In this document: piece by piece, positions 42,937 through 52,382 of the stretch
How the letters are laid out: each line of letters begins with the position of its first letter
Numbering within the stretch: the stretch's first letter is position 1
Assembly (NCBI RefSeq): GCF_900996225.1
Contig: NZ_CAAJGL010000079.1
Span: forward strand, 186,001 to 250,000
Length of the DNA: 64,000 nt
Reading direction: 5' to 3'
From: Paraburkholderia sp. BCC1884
GTDB taxonomy: Bacteria; Pseudomonadota; Gammaproteobacteria; Burkholderiales; Burkholderiaceae
Position numbers and translations under genes: made by a program
The notes under the pieces: generated by a model
What the model saw: the letters and a program-made list of their open reading frames with translations, nothing else
What the model was told of the DNA's origin: nothing
The model's database searches: none

Positions 42937-44328
42937 ATGAGCGAGTCAGTAAAGCGCGCGTTCGAAGGGGTGAAGCTGTTTCCGTTCTGGCTGGACAATC
43001 CGCGCGCGCCGGCTGTCGAACGGGAATTGATCGGACCGACCTCGGCCGGTCTGGTCGTGGTCGGCGGCGGCTTTACCGGATTGTGGGCGGCGATTCAGGC
43101 GAAAGAAGCCGATCCGTCGCTCGACGTGGTGCTGATCGAGGCGGGCAAGGTGGCCTACGGCGCATCGGGCCGGCCGGGCGGCATCATCTCGACCTCGGTC
43201 ATGCACGGGCTGCCGAACGCGACGCGCGTCTTCCCACAAGACCTCGATGTGCTCGAAAAGCTGGGCCAGGAGAATCTCGACGGCTTCAAGGCCTCGTTGA
43301 CGCGCTACGGCATCGAGGCCGATGTCGAATGGAACGGCGAGATGACGGTGGCAGTCGACCCCGCTCACCTCGGCCATCTGAAGGGCGATTACGAACTGCA
43401 CAAGGAGCACGGCCACGACGTGGTGCTGCTCGATAGCGAGGGCGCGCGCGGACAACTCGACTCGCCGCTGTTCGCAGGGGCGATGTGGTCGCGCAATCGC
43501 AGCGGCACGATTCATCCGGCGAAGCTCGCGTGGGGATTGAAGGCCGCGGCGCTGAAGCTCGGCGTGCGTCTGCACGAGCATTCGCCGCTCACGCGTCTCG
43601 AAGACCGTGGCGCGACGATGGTGGTGCATACCCAGTCGGGCAGCGTCGAAACGCCGCGCGTACTGCTCGGCACCGGTACGGCGGATGTCGGCGTGACCGA
43701 CATCAAGCGCCGCGTCATGCAGGTGCGCGATCACATCATCGCGACCGCGCCGTTGAGCGAGGAGCAGATGGCGCGCATCGGCTGGCAAAATCGTCAGGGC
43801 ATTTACGACACGCGCACGCAGCTCAATTATTTCCGGCTTACCAAAGACAACCGCATCATCTTCGGCGGGCGCGTGAGCTATCACTTCGGCGGCGATCCGA
43901 ACCCCGCTGCCGATCGCGACGAAAGCACGTACTACAAGCTCGCTGAAGCGTTCTATCGGACCTTCCCGCAGTTAGACGACGTGCGCTTCACGCACGCATG
44001 GGGCGGCCCGATCGACTACTGCTCGCGCGGTGCCGTATTCGCGCGCCGCTATCACGGCGGCAAGAGCGTGTTCGTCGCGGGTTATACGGGCTTCGGCGTG
44101 GCGGGCAGCCGCTTCGGCGCGAAGATGGGCCTCGACATGCTGTGGAATCGCGACACCGTGATCACCTCGCTCGATATTTCGCGCAAGGGGCCGTCGTACA
44201 TTCCGCCTGAACCGGTCCGCTGGATCGCCGCGAAGATCACCTTCAACGCCTTCGACGGCGCCGATGATCGCGGCGGCTGGCGGCGTCTGTGGATCAACTC
44301 GATCAAGGCGCTGGGTTTCCCGATGTGA
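42937..44328 (+). CDS. FAD-dependent amine/amino-acid oxidase, DAO family (PuuB-like)
   Basis: 463 residues. The FAD-binding motif VVVGGGFTGLWAAIQAKE lies at about residues 37-54, the acidic ribose ligand at VVLIEAGKVAYGASGRPGG, and the C-terminal GYTGFGVAGSRFG closes the FAD site. It resembles gamma-glutamylputrescine oxidase and related DAO enzymes that oxidise an amine to an aldehyde. An aldehyde dehydrogenase gene follows at 45029, which fits amine to aldehyde to acid oxidation. Confidence 0.87.
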   Translation: MSESVKRAFEGVKLFPFWLDNPRAPAVERELIGPTSAGLVVVGGGFTGLWAAIQAKEADPSLDVVLIEAGKVAYGASGRPGGIISTSVMHGLPNATRVFPQDLDVLEKLGQENLDGFKASLTRYGIEADVEWNGEMTVAVDPAHLGHLKGDYELHKEHGHDVVLLDSEGARGQLDSPLFAGAMWSRNRSGTIHPAKLAWGLKAAALKLGVRLHEHSPLTRLEDRGATMVVHTQSGSVETPRVLLGTGTADVGVTDIKRRVMQVRDHIIATAPLSEEQMARIGWQNRQGIYDTRTQLNYFRLTKDNRIIFGGRVSYHFGGDPNPAADRDESTYYKLAEAFYRTFPQLDDVRFTHAWGGPIDYCSRGAVFARRYHGGKSVFVAGYTGFGVAGSRFGAKMGLDMLWNRDTVITSLDISRKGPSYIPPEPVRWIAAKITFNAFDGADDRGGWRRLWINSIKALGFPM

Positions 44329-44333
44329 CCGAT

Positions 44334-44387
44334 CGACGACGGCGTTCGCGCCGTCGTCGCGCAGGTAGATTCGAAGCTGATTTTTTT
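44334..44387 (+). terminator. 11-bp hairpin with UUCG tetraloop after the oxidase gene
   Basis: Perfect arms 44334-44344 and 44349-44359 enclose TTCG, an extra-stable tetraloop, 6 bases after the oxidase stop. A T-run (44381-44387) follows only after about 20 bases, so it may act mainly as an mRNA-stabilising 3' end rather than a classic terminator. Confidence 0.6.
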
Positions 44388-44400
44388 AAATTGCCGCCTG

Positions 44401-44433
44401 AATAAAAAAACCGCACCTTGGCGGGTGCGGTTT
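44401..44433 (-). terminator. intrinsic terminator of the cupin gene
   Basis: AAACCGCACC (44408-44417) pairs with GGTGCGGTTT (44424-44433). On the minus strand the stem runs into seven T residues and then ATT, about 30 bases after the cupin stop. Confidence 0.8.
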
Positions 44434-44464
44434 CCAGTGCAGCAGCGCAGCGGCGCAGCAAGCA

Positions 44465-44836
44465 TCAACCGCAGTACACGACGCTGTACTTCTTGGTCGC
44501 CACCGGCATATGCCACGTGCCCGAGAAGCCCTTGTGCAGGACGAAGGCGTCGCCGGCTGCATAGCGTTCGCTGCGGCCGTCTTCGCTGGTGATCACGACT
44601 TCGCCTTCGATCAGCACGCAGACTTCGGCGATCGGCAGGTCGGCCAGTTGCAGCGTGCCGGCGTCGCATTGCCAGACGCCGGCGGACAGCATGTTGGTCG
44701 CGTCGGAGTAGGCGTTCAGCGCGTGGGGTGCTTTGGCGCCGTCTAGAATGACGTCGGCCGGATCGTGCAGGGCCGGGTTCAAACCGGATGCGCCAGGGCC
44801 TTTAGCGTCGATGCGGGTGAAAGTGATGGTGCTCAT
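44465..44836 (-). CDS. cupin-domain protein, ethanolamine-utilisation/RmlC-like
   Basis: 123 residues from ATG 44836 with AGGAGAG 6 bases upstream. A single small cupin barrel: VCVLIEGEVVITSEDGRSERYAAGDAFVLHKGFSGTW is the conserved core (DUF861-type cupin_3). Several usual metal-binding His positions are absent, so it may bind a ligand without a metal. Divergent from the aldehyde dehydrogenase and placed between it and the oxidase, it probably belongs to the same catabolic set. Confidence 0.87.
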   Translation of the reverse strand: MSTITFTRIDAKGPGASGLNPALHDPADVILDGAKAPHALNAYSDATNMLSAGVWQCDAGTLQLADLPIAEVCVLIEGEVVITSEDGRSERYAAGDAFVLHKGFSGTWHMPVATKKYSVVYCG

Positions 44837-45028
44837 GTGTCTCTCCTGGGTGATTGGTTCGATGACGCATCGAAACAGAACCGGAGTCTGAGCCAAAGCT
44901 GCGTAGCGATGAATTTCGATTTAAAGACATTCAGATTGAGCGGCGTCGATGTAAGGCAGGCGATGCCGCCGCCGGTGCGAATCGAAGCCCGGCATCTGAC
45001 CTGAAACGTTCGTGTAAAGGACAAGCTC

Positions 45029-46462
45029 ATGCAACATACCAAGCAGTTTTACATCGACGGCCAATGGGTCGATCCGGCCGATGCGCACGCCGCCACGCTC
45101 GATGTGATCGATCCGTCCACGGCGAGTGCGTTCGCGCAGATTTCGCTCGGCAGCGAAGCGGATGTCGGGCGCGCCGTCGCGGCCGCGAAGCGTGCGTTTG
45201 CGGCTTATAGCGAAACCACCGTCGCGCAACGGATCGATCTGCTGCAGGCAATCCTCGACGTCTACCGCAAGCGTTACGACGACATGGTCCACGCGATCAG
45301 CCGCGAGATGGGCGCGCCCTTGCAATACGCGAACGACGCGCAGGCGTGGACCGGTGTCGCGCATCTGGAAACGATGATCCGCACGCTCGACACCTTCGAG
45401 TTCGAGTCGATGAAAAACGGCATTTTCATCCGTAAAGAAGCGGTCGGCGTGTGCGGGCTGATCACGCCGTGGAACTGGCCGGCCTTGCAGATCACCACCA
45501 AGGTCGCGCCTGCGCTTGCAGCGGGTTGCACGATGGTGCTCAAGCCGTCGGAACTGGCGCCGTTGTCGGGCATCCTCTTCGCCGAAATTCTGCACGAAGC
45601 CGGCGTGCCGGCAGGCGTGTTCAATCTGGTGAATGGCGAAGGCCGCACGGTGGGCGAAGCGATGTCGCGCCATCCGGACATCGACATGATGTCGTTCACC
45701 GGCTCGACCCGCGCGGGGGTGCAGGTCGCGAAGGCGGCCGCGGACACGGTCAAGCGCGTGCACCAGGAACTGGGCGGCAAATCCGCCAACCTGATTCTCG
45801 AAGACGCCGACCTGAAGGAAGCCGTGATGCGCGGCACGCGCGCCTGTTTCGACAACAGCGGCCAGTCGTGCGATGCACCGACCCGCATGTTCGTACCGCG
45901 CGCACGCGAAGCCGAAGCATTGGCCTACGCGAAGGAAGCGGCCCAGGCGCTGAAGGTCGGCCCAGCCGATGCGTCGGGAATCGACCTCGGTCCGGTCATC
46001 AGCGAGCAGCAGTTCGACAAGATCCAGCATCTGATCGGCGTCGGCGTGGAAGAGGGTGCGACGCTGGTGGCGGGCGGACCCGGCCGTCCGGAAGGACTGA
46101 AAAACGGCTACTTCGTGCAGCCGACCGTATTCGGCAAGGTCACGCCGGGCATGACCATCGCGCGTGAAGAAATCTTCGGCCCGGTCCTGTCGATCCTCGC
46201 GTACGACTCCGAAGACGAAGCCATCGCCATGGCCAACGACAGCCTCTACGGTCTCGCGGGTTATGTGCAATCCGGCTCGCTGGAGCATGCCCGTGCGGTC
46301 GCCAAACGCCTGCGCACCGGCACGATCTACCTGAACTACGCGGACTACAACCCGGATGCGCCGTTCGGCGGCTTCAAGCAATCGGGCAACGGCCGCGAGT
46401 ACGGCGAGTTCGGTCTCGAGGACTTTCTGGAGATCAAGGGCGTAGTGGGCTACGAGGGTTGA
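45029..46462 (+). CDS. NAD(P)-dependent aldehyde dehydrogenase
   Basis: 477 residues; AAAGGA 7 bases before ATG. The oxyanion/Asn motif TPWNWPALQ, the general-base Glu in QELGGKSAN, and the nucleophile Cys281 in NSGQSCDAP are all present, so it should be active. It oxidises an aldehyde to the acid, possibly the aldehyde made by the DAO-family oxidase upstream. Exact chain length or substrate cannot be read. Confidence 0.93.
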   Translation: MQHTKQFYIDGQWVDPADAHAATLDVIDPSTASAFAQISLGSEADVGRAVAAAKRAFAAYSETTVAQRIDLLQAILDVYRKRYDDMVHAISREMGAPLQYANDAQAWTGVAHLETMIRTLDTFEFESMKNGIFIRKEAVGVCGLITPWNWPALQITTKVAPALAAGCTMVLKPSELAPLSGILFAEILHEAGVPAGVFNLVNGEGRTVGEAMSRHPDIDMMSFTGSTRAGVQVAKAAADTVKRVHQELGGKSANLILEDADLKEAVMRGTRACFDNSGQSCDAPTRMFVPRAREAEALAYAKEAAQALKVGPADASGIDLGPVISEQQFDKIQHLIGVGVEEGATLVAGGPGRPEGLKNGYFVQPTVFGKVTPGMTIAREEIFGPVLSILAYDSEDEAIAMANDSLYGLAGYVQSGSLEHARAVAKRLRTGTIYLNYADYNPDAPFGGFKQSGNGREYGEFGLEDFLEIKGVVGYEG

Positions 46463-46475
46463 GCCTGAACCTCGT

Positions 46476-47426
46476 CTAGAGCAGCAACTCGATCGAATGA
46501 AACAGGCGGCGTTGCTCGGGGTCTTGCGAGCGCGCCCCTTCATCGATCACTTCACGCAGACAATCGAGAAAACACGCGGCCGCCGGACTGGTCGGCGCGC
46601 CGCGGCGTGAGGTGATACTGACGATGGTTTCATCCACCGTCTCGCGCAGCGGCAACGCCCACAAATTCTCCTTCGCGAGTGTCACTTCCGCGAGCGGCCA
46701 TGGAAAGATGCTCAGCATGTCGGTGTGCGCGAGCAGGCCCAGCACGATCGCCAGCGAATGCGCGAGGTGGATCGTGTGCGGCACCCGCATGCCGCGCTTG
46801 CGAAACAGATTGTCTGAGATCGACTCGCGGCTCGCCGGATCCCAGTTCAACACCCATTCCGCGTCTTCCAGTTCGAGCAGCGTGCGGCAACCCGCCCTGG
46901 GGTGATCGCGCCGCGCGACGACCGCGGCGTGCGTCGAAAACAGCGGTACGTTGTGAAATTCCGATTGCGGCGAGGCGGGCGGTGGCCGGCCGATCGAAAA
47001 ATCCAGGCTGCCGTCACGCAGACGCGGTTGCACGACCGCGAGCAGGCCTTCGAAAAATTCCAGCTGGACTTCCGGCATGCGCGAGCGAAAGCGCTGCACG
47101 GTGGGCGGCAAGAAAGTCAGCGCGACCCACGGCGTGACGCCGATCGACAGTTTGCCGGCCGCCGCGCCGCGCAAGGCTTCGATCTCCGCCTGCGCGCGTT
47201 GCAATTGCCCGAGCACCACGCGCGCATGCACGACCAGCGCGCGGCCGAACTCGGTGAAGGCGATGCCGCTGGCGCTGCGCACCACCAGCGGCGCCTGCAG
47301 ATCGGCCTCCAGTTCGCGCATCGCTTTGGTCACGGCCGCGGGCGACAGGCCTAACGAGCGGGCCGCAGCCCGGATACTTCCGGTATCCGCGATCGCCGCT
47401 AACGTGCTGAGCTGATGGAGTTTCAT
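46476..47426 (-). CDS. LysR-family regulator
   Basis: 316 residues from ATG 47426 (MKLHQLSTLAAIADTGSIRAAARSLGLSPAAVTKAMRELE); the open frame to 47471 adds a poor N-terminus. HTH at the N-terminus, effector domain starting LSIGVTPWVALTFLPPTVQRF. Divergent from the M20 amidohydrolase, its likely target. The gene end lies 13 bases from the convergent end of the aldehyde dehydrogenase. Confidence 0.92.
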   Translation of the reverse strand: MKLHQLSTLAAIADTGSIRAAARSLGLSPAAVTKAMRELEADLQAPLVVRSASGIAFTEFGRALVVHARVVLGQLQRAQAEIEALRGAAAGKLSIGVTPWVALTFLPPTVQRFRSRMPEVQLEFFEGLLAVVQPRLRDGSLDFSIGRPPPASPQSEFHNVPLFSTHAAVVARRDHPRAGCRTLLELEDAEWVLNWDPASRESISDNLFRKRGMRVPHTIHLAHSLAIVLGLLAHTDMLSIFPWPLAEVTLAKENLWALPLRETVDETIVSITSRRGAPTSPAAACFLDCLREVIDEGARSQDPEQRRLFHSIELLL

Positions 47427-47543
47427 CGGATAAACCCTGGGTGGCGTGGCAACCCGTGGTTGCTGTCGCAACGATTCTACGTCTGCCGCTGGAAATTCGG
47501 CGTCGTTATGCTGGGTTCACGCTTTCATAGACGGAGACGACAC

Positions 47544-48716
47544 GTGAACACCATGGCCATCCCGGCGGGCATCGCCGAACTCGAAGACGAAATGATTGCG
47601 CTGCGCCATCGCATCCATGCGCGGCCGGAGTTGGCCTACGAGGAGTTCGCCACCGGCGACCTGGTGGCCGGGAGCCTGCAGAAGTGGGGCTACACGGTGC
47701 ATCGCGGCATGGGGGAGACGGGCGTGGTCGGCCAGTTGAAAGTCGGCAACGGCACTCGCAAGCTCGGTTTGCGCGCCGACATGGACGCCTTGCCGATCCA
47801 TGAAACGACGGGTTTGCCGTACGCGAGCCAGGTGCCCGGCAAAATGCACGCATGCGGCCACGACGGCCACACCGCCATGCTGCTCGCCGCGGCTAAATAT
47901 CTGGCGCAGGAAAAGTGCTTCGACGGCACGCTGAATCTGATCTTTCAGCCTGCCGAGGAAGGCCAGGCCGGCGCCAAAAAAATGCTCGAAGATGGCCTGT
48001 TCGACACGTTCCCGTGCGACGCCGTATTCGCGATGCACAACATGCCCGGCTTTCCGACCGGCAAGTTCGGTTTTTTGCCGGGCTCGTTCATGGCCTCGTC
48101 GGATACGGTCGTCATCACGGTGACGGGACGCGGCGGTCACGGTGCCGTGCCGCACAAGGCCATCGATCCCGTGGTGGTGTGCGCGCAAATCGTGCTGGCA
48201 TTGCAGTCGATCGTCTCACGCAATATCGCGCCGCTCGACATGGCGATCATCACCGTCGGTGCGATCCACGCGGGCGAAGCGCCGAACGTGATTCCGGAGA
48301 CGGCCGAGATGCGCTTGTCGGTGCGCGCCTTGAAGCCCGAGGTGCGCGACTATCTTCAGGAACGCATTACGGCGCTCGCCTGCGCTCAGGCAGCGGTGTT
48401 CGGTGCGCGGGCACACGTCGACTATCAGCGCCGCTACCCGGTGCTCGTCAACGACCCGGCGATGACCGGGCTCGCGCGCGAGGTCGCGCTCGACTGGCTC
48501 GGTGAAGACGGTCTGATTCCCGACATGCAACCGCTGACCGGCAGTGAAGACTTTGCGTTTTTGCTGGAGCGCTGTCCCGGTAGTTATCTGATCATCGGCA
48601 ATGGCGACGGCGAAGGTGGCTGTATGGTCCACAACCCGGGCTACGACTTCAACGACGACTGTCTCGCGACCGGCGCGGCTTACTGGGCGAGACTCGCGCA
48701 GACGTTTCTTGCGTAG
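47544..48716 (+). CDS. M20-family amidohydrolase (hippurate hydrolase/aminoacylase type)
   Basis: 390 residues from GTG 47544, chosen for the GGAG 7 bases upstream. M20D features: HRIHARPELAYEEF, ADMDALPI, the metal site HACGHDGHTAML, FQPAEEG with the catalytic Glu, and GSEDFAFLLE near the C-terminus. Such enzymes split N-acyl or N-aroyl amino acids, indole-acetyl conjugates and similar amides. Cotranscribed with an MFS transporter 74 bases downstream that may import the substrate. Confidence 0.93.
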   Translation: MNTMAIPAGIAELEDEMIALRHRIHARPELAYEEFATGDLVAGSLQKWGYTVHRGMGETGVVGQLKVGNGTRKLGLRADMDALPIHETTGLPYASQVPGKMHACGHDGHTAMLLAAAKYLAQEKCFDGTLNLIFQPAEEGQAGAKKMLEDGLFDTFPCDAVFAMHNMPGFPTGKFGFLPGSFMASSDTVVITVTGRGGHGAVPHKAIDPVVVCAQIVLALQSIVSRNIAPLDMAIITVGAIHAGEAPNVIPETAEMRLSVRALKPEVRDYLQERITALACAQAAVFGARAHVDYQRRYPVLVNDPAMTGLAREVALDWLGEDGLIPDMQPLTGSEDFAFLLERCPGSYLIIGNGDGEGGCMVHNPGYDFNDDCLATGAAYWARLAQTFLA

Positions 48717-48790
48717 GGCACTGCGCACCGTTTGAGCGGACGCAGGCGCGTGCGCCTTCATTGCGCTGGAAGCACATCACGGAGACACAG

Positions 48791-50140
48791 ATGGACTATT
48801 CCGCCACACCCCAGGCCGTAGGCCCCGAGACGTCGACGCTCGAGAGCATGGCGCCGCCCGTGAAACGGGCCAGCCACGCCAAGGCGATTGCCGCGATCAC
48901 GCTCGGCAACGGTCTCGAGTTTTTCGATTTCACGATCTACAGTTTTTTCGCCACGATCATCGGCAAGCTGTACTTTCCGGTGGAAGGGCAGCTTGCGCAG
49001 TTGATGCTGGCGGTGGGCACGTTCGGCGTGGGCTTCATCATGCGGCCGGTGGGCGGCATCGTGCTTGGCGCGTATGCCGACCGCGCGGGGCGCAAGGCGG
49101 CGATGAGTCTGACGCTGTGGTTGATGACACTAGGCTCGGGGATCATCGCGTTTGCGCCGACGTATGCGGCGATCGGACTTGCCGCGCCGATGCTGGTGAT
49201 ACTTGCGCGTCTGATTCAGGGTTTTGCGTTGGGTGGGGAGATTGGGGCGTCGACTTCACTGCTGCTGGAGTACGGCAGCGATAAAACGCGTGGCTTCTAT
49301 GGAAGCTGGCAGTTCGTGAGCCAGGGGTTGAATACGGTCTGCGGGTCGTTGCTGGGCGTCGCCTTGGCGGCGGCGCTGTCGACTTCGGCGCTGGAAAGCT
49401 GGGGATGGCGTGTGCCGTTCGTGATCGGTATGGCGATGGGACCGATTGGGATTTATATCCGGCGGCATCTGAATGAGACGTTGCCTGGGGTCGAGGATAC
49501 TGCGGGTGGGGTTGGCGAGGCGGCGGCCTCAATGCCTGTCCGGCAGATTTTTCGCGATCATGCGCGGGTGATTACTACCGGTGTTCTGACGACCATCGGA
49601 GGCACGGCTGCGAACTATATCGTGCTGTTCTATCTCTCCACTTATGCGATCAGGATTTTGCATCTGCCGATGTCGTCGGCGTTATGGGCTGCCTGGACGG
49701 CTGCCGCGGTGACCGTCGTGTGTTCTCCATTCGCTGGGGCGTTGTCCGATCGGGTCGGGCGCAAGCGCGTGTTGGGGGTGTCCAGAGTGCTGCTGATCGT
49801 GGCGGTTTATCCCGCGTTTATGGCGATTAATGCTGCGCCTACCGTGCCGGTTTTGTTGACCGTGGTGGCGGGGCTGGCTGTGCTCGTCGCGTTTACCGCC
49901 GTGCCTAATATCGTCATGCTGCCCGAGATGTTTCCGCGGCAGATTCGGGCGACCGGGATGTCGATTGTTTATTGTCTCGGCGTGTCGATCTTTGGTGGGT
50001 TTGCGCAGTTCTTTGCGACGTGGTTGATTCAGGTTTCGGGCAGTAATCTTGCGCCGGCGTGGTATTTGATCGGGTGTGGGGTTGTGTCGTTGTTGCCGTT
50101 GCCGTTTATTCGGGAGACTGCCGGGAGGGATATTGGTTGA
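48791..50140 (+). CDS. MFS transporter, metabolite:H+ symporter type
   Basis: 449 residues, 12 membrane segments; GGAGACACAG before ATG. ITLGNGLEFFDFTIYSFFA in helix 1 and GAYADRAGRKAAMSLTL between helices 2 and 3 are typical of the metabolite:H+ symporter family (citrate, ketoglutarate, shikimate carriers). Codon choice changes inside the gene: from about 49200 to the end third positions shift from C to T and G (many GGG, GTT, TTG, TTT), unlike the neighbouring genes. Confidence 0.93.
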   Translation: MDYSATPQAVGPETSTLESMAPPVKRASHAKAIAAITLGNGLEFFDFTIYSFFATIIGKLYFPVEGQLAQLMLAVGTFGVGFIMRPVGGIVLGAYADRAGRKAAMSLTLWLMTLGSGIIAFAPTYAAIGLAAPMLVILARLIQGFALGGEIGASTSLLLEYGSDKTRGFYGSWQFVSQGLNTVCGSLLGVALAAALSTSALESWGWRVPFVIGMAMGPIGIYIRRHLNETLPGVEDTAGGVGEAAASMPVRQIFRDHARVITTGVLTTIGGTAANYIVLFYLSTYAIRILHLPMSSALWAAWTAAAVTVVCSPFAGALSDRVGRKRVLGVSRVLLIVAVYPAFMAINAAPTVPVLLTVVAGLAVLVAFTAVPNIVMLPEMFPRQIRATGMSIVYCLGVSIFGGFAQFFATWLIQVSGSNLAPAWYLIGCGVVSLLPLPFIRETAGRDIG

Positions 50141-50217
50141 GGGTTGTTTGGGGGCGCGTGCCGCGCCTTACCTGCTGGATTTGGATAGGCGGTGCCCCAA
50201 GCAGGCGCGCATTGGCC

Positions 50218-50388
50218 ATGCGTCAGTTGGAAATCCCTGTCTTCGTGAACGGCTACTATAAGAAGACCGGCTGGGAAGTGATCGGACTCCACTGGAAGAC
50301 CGGCAAAACGGTGCACCGGGTTTCTTTTGGCCGGAGCAACGTGCCGCGTCAGCCTGCTTTCGCACCCGGTAGCCCGTACCTATTCTGA
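50218..50388 (+). pseudogene. C-terminal remnant of a larger gene
   Basis: A 56-codon stretch with protein-like composition, NGYYKKTGWEVIGLHWKTGK followed by TVHRVSFGRSN, and normal high-GC codons, in an otherwise empty gap. It looks like one blade of a secreted beta-propeller or arylsulfotransferase-like protein. There is no proper start, and upstream in-frame sequence runs into the transporter gene, so it is most likely a relic left after a deletion. Confidence 0.45.
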
Positions 50389-50417
50389 ACAACCCGTCTT
50401 TCACGAGGAGAAATCAC

Positions 50418-51026
50418 ATGTCGCGTGCGTACAGTATTGGGACCATGAACACGATTGCCGCTGCTTTCACGGTGATGCTGGGCTTCGCTGTCGCGGTGCC
50501 CGCGAGCGCGCAGGAAGCCTCGCAGGCGCAGGCCCAGCAGGTGGTGGGGGGCGGCGTGTTTCTGCACGTCCAGGCGCACGTCATCAAGATCGATGCGGAC
50601 ACCAACACCGTCACGTTGCGCGGTCCCCGTGGGAATGTTGCGGTGATGGAAGTCGATCCCGATGTCGCCGACGTCAAAAAGCTGCGCGTGGGCGACACGG
50701 TCGACATCGCTTACAAGAACGCCATCCTCATCAGTGCGGATAAGGTCGCCTCGAAGGGCATTCGTGAGCGAGTGGAAACGGAGGTCACCCATCCCGCCTC
50801 TGGCGGGGTGGTCTCGACCGCGCGACGGGTCGAGGTCATCGCGACGGTGCAAAAAATCGACCGCAAGCATCGCAAGGTCACATTGCGCGGGCCGAGCCGG
50901 ACAGAGACCTTCGATGTGGTCCCCGACGTCTCGCTGACTAACCTCAAGGTCGGTGACTCGGTCAAGGCTGTTTTCATCGCGGCTGCAGCCGCTTCTGTCC
51001 TGCGCAATGGCGACGAGGTGAAGTAA
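50418..51026 (+). CDS. exported protein with two tandem OB-like domains
   Basis: 202 residues, ATG 50418 after an AGGAG. A signal peptide ends near ASAQEA (residue 33). Two homologous units of about 60 residues follow: HVIKIDADTNTVTLRGPRGN...LRVGDTVDIAYKNA and TVQKIDRKHRKVTLRGPSRT...LKVGDSVKAVFIAA. The strand pattern with a central VTLRGP and a final V-G-D-x-V recalls small OB-fold periplasmic domains (CusF- or DUF5666-like). No metal ligands are conserved between the repeats. Function unknown. Confidence 0.82.
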   Translation: MSRAYSIGTMNTIAAAFTVMLGFAVAVPASAQEASQAQAQQVVGGGVFLHVQAHVIKIDADTNTVTLRGPRGNVAVMEVDPDVADVKKLRVGDTVDIAYKNAILISADKVASKGIRERVETEVTHPASGGVVSTARRVEVIATVQKIDRKHRKVTLRGPSRTETFDVVPDVSLTNLKVGDSVKAVFIAAAAASVLRNGDEVK

Positions 51027-51119
51027 CGGTCTCGCCCGTTAAGAGACGGGCGATTTCTGGATGCTGCCGAAGCGGCCAGTAAGGCCGCCCAGGTGGCAAC
51101 TACCAGACAGCAACGACCG

Positions 51120-52382
51120 CTACCTCGCCGCCGACTTCCCGCCATCGCCGACCGACGCCTTCGCCTTCGCCTCTGCCTCGGCAGCATCGCGAGTCTCCGG
51201 CATGGCCGCCCATACGAGCAGGACAGCCAGAGCCCCCGCGGCGGCCAGCCCAAAAAAGCTAACCGCATTGCCGAAGTGATCGGCTACGAAGCCGGCAGCG
51301 GTGGTGCTCAACGTCGCCCCAATCCCGGCTGCCAACCCGAACAACCCGATACAGAGGTTGTAGCGTCCTTTACCCCCGGCGACATCCGCGGCGATCAGCG
51401 GCAACATCACCCCAAAAACGGCGGCGCTCAACCCGTCGAGCATCTGCACCGGCACCAGCAAATACGGGCTGCTGATCCCGGCAAACAGCAACGCGCGAAT
51501 GGGCAACGCGGAAAACCCCAGCAACAGAATCGGCCGACGTCCCCAGCGCTCGGCGGAGCGTCCGACCCACGGCGACATCATTGCCACGATCGCCTGCGGC
51601 ACGATGATGCATGCCGCGATCACGAGCTGCACGTTGTCACCCATGCCGGCCGTGACTTCACCCGCGGCCAGATTGAGCATCGCCGCATTCGACAAATGGA
51701 ACAGCACGATGCACGCCGCGAACAACAGCATCCGCCGGTCGCGCAGCAACTCGCGCAAACTCTCGCGCCGTTCGATCTGCTGCGGCGTCGGGCCGGCCTT
51801 CGGTAACTCGACCGTGTCGGTGCGCTGGATCGACATCAGCGCAAACAGCGCGGGCACCGCGAGCGCGGCCGTCAGCCAGAACACGGCGCGCGGTGAATAG
51901 TACTCGCCGAAAACCCCCATCAACCCAGCCGCCACCGCGCTGCCAATCGAGGCCCAACGCGCATTGCGCCCCAGCCGGTCGCCGAGATTCGCCCGACCCA
52001 CCAGCGCGAACGAAATCGCCGCCAGGGCGGGTGTCAGCATGCAGCTCGCAAAGCCGTGGAACACCTCGGCCGCGATCACCGGCAGCACCGTCGGGCTCAC
52101 GGCCAGCAATACCGCGCTCAGGATGATCGCGATGATCGCCCATGCCGCCGCGCCTTTCTTGTTGCGCAAGGCATCCACCGCGGCGCCGCCCGGCACCTGG
52201 CTCACCATCGCACTGATGGTGCCCACGGAGAGCGCCATGCCGATCTCCCCCTGAGTCCACTTATGCGAGGCGAGATACGACGCGATGAACGGCCCGAACC
52301 CCGTCTGCACATTCGCGACGAAGAAATTCAGCCAGTCGAGCGCACGCAGACTGCGCGCGGTTACCAGAGTGCGGCCTGTCAT
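51120..52382 (-). CDS. MFS transporter
   Basis: 420 residues from ATG 52382, which overlaps the stop of the lipoprotein gene by 4 bases; the frame is open further to 52841 but lies antisense of nothing and within the upstream gene. Twelve membrane segments, beginning ALDWLNFFVANVQTGFGPFIASYL, and WVGRSAERWGRRPILLLG as the second-half loop motif. Resembles transporters of the YfmO/drug-efflux-like set with no known substrate. Translationally coupled to the PRC-barrel lipoprotein. Confidence 0.88.
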   Translation of the reverse strand: MTGRTLVTARSLRALDWLNFFVANVQTGFGPFIASYLASHKWTQGEIGMALSVGTISAMVSQVPGGAAVDALRNKKGAAAWAIIAIILSAVLLAVSPTVLPVIAAEVFHGFASCMLTPALAAISFALVGRANLGDRLGRNARWASIGSAVAAGLMGVFGEYYSPRAVFWLTAALAVPALFALMSIQRTDTVELPKAGPTPQQIERRESLRELLRDRRMLLFAACIVLFHLSNAAMLNLAAGEVTAGMGDNVQLVIAACIIVPQAIVAMMSPWVGRSAERWGRRPILLLGFSALPIRALLFAGISSPYLLVPVQMLDGLSAAVFGVMLPLIAADVAGGKGRYNLCIGLFGLAAGIGATLSTTAAGFVADHFGNAVSFFGLAAAGALAVLLVWAAMPETRDAAEAEAKAKASVGDGGKSAAR

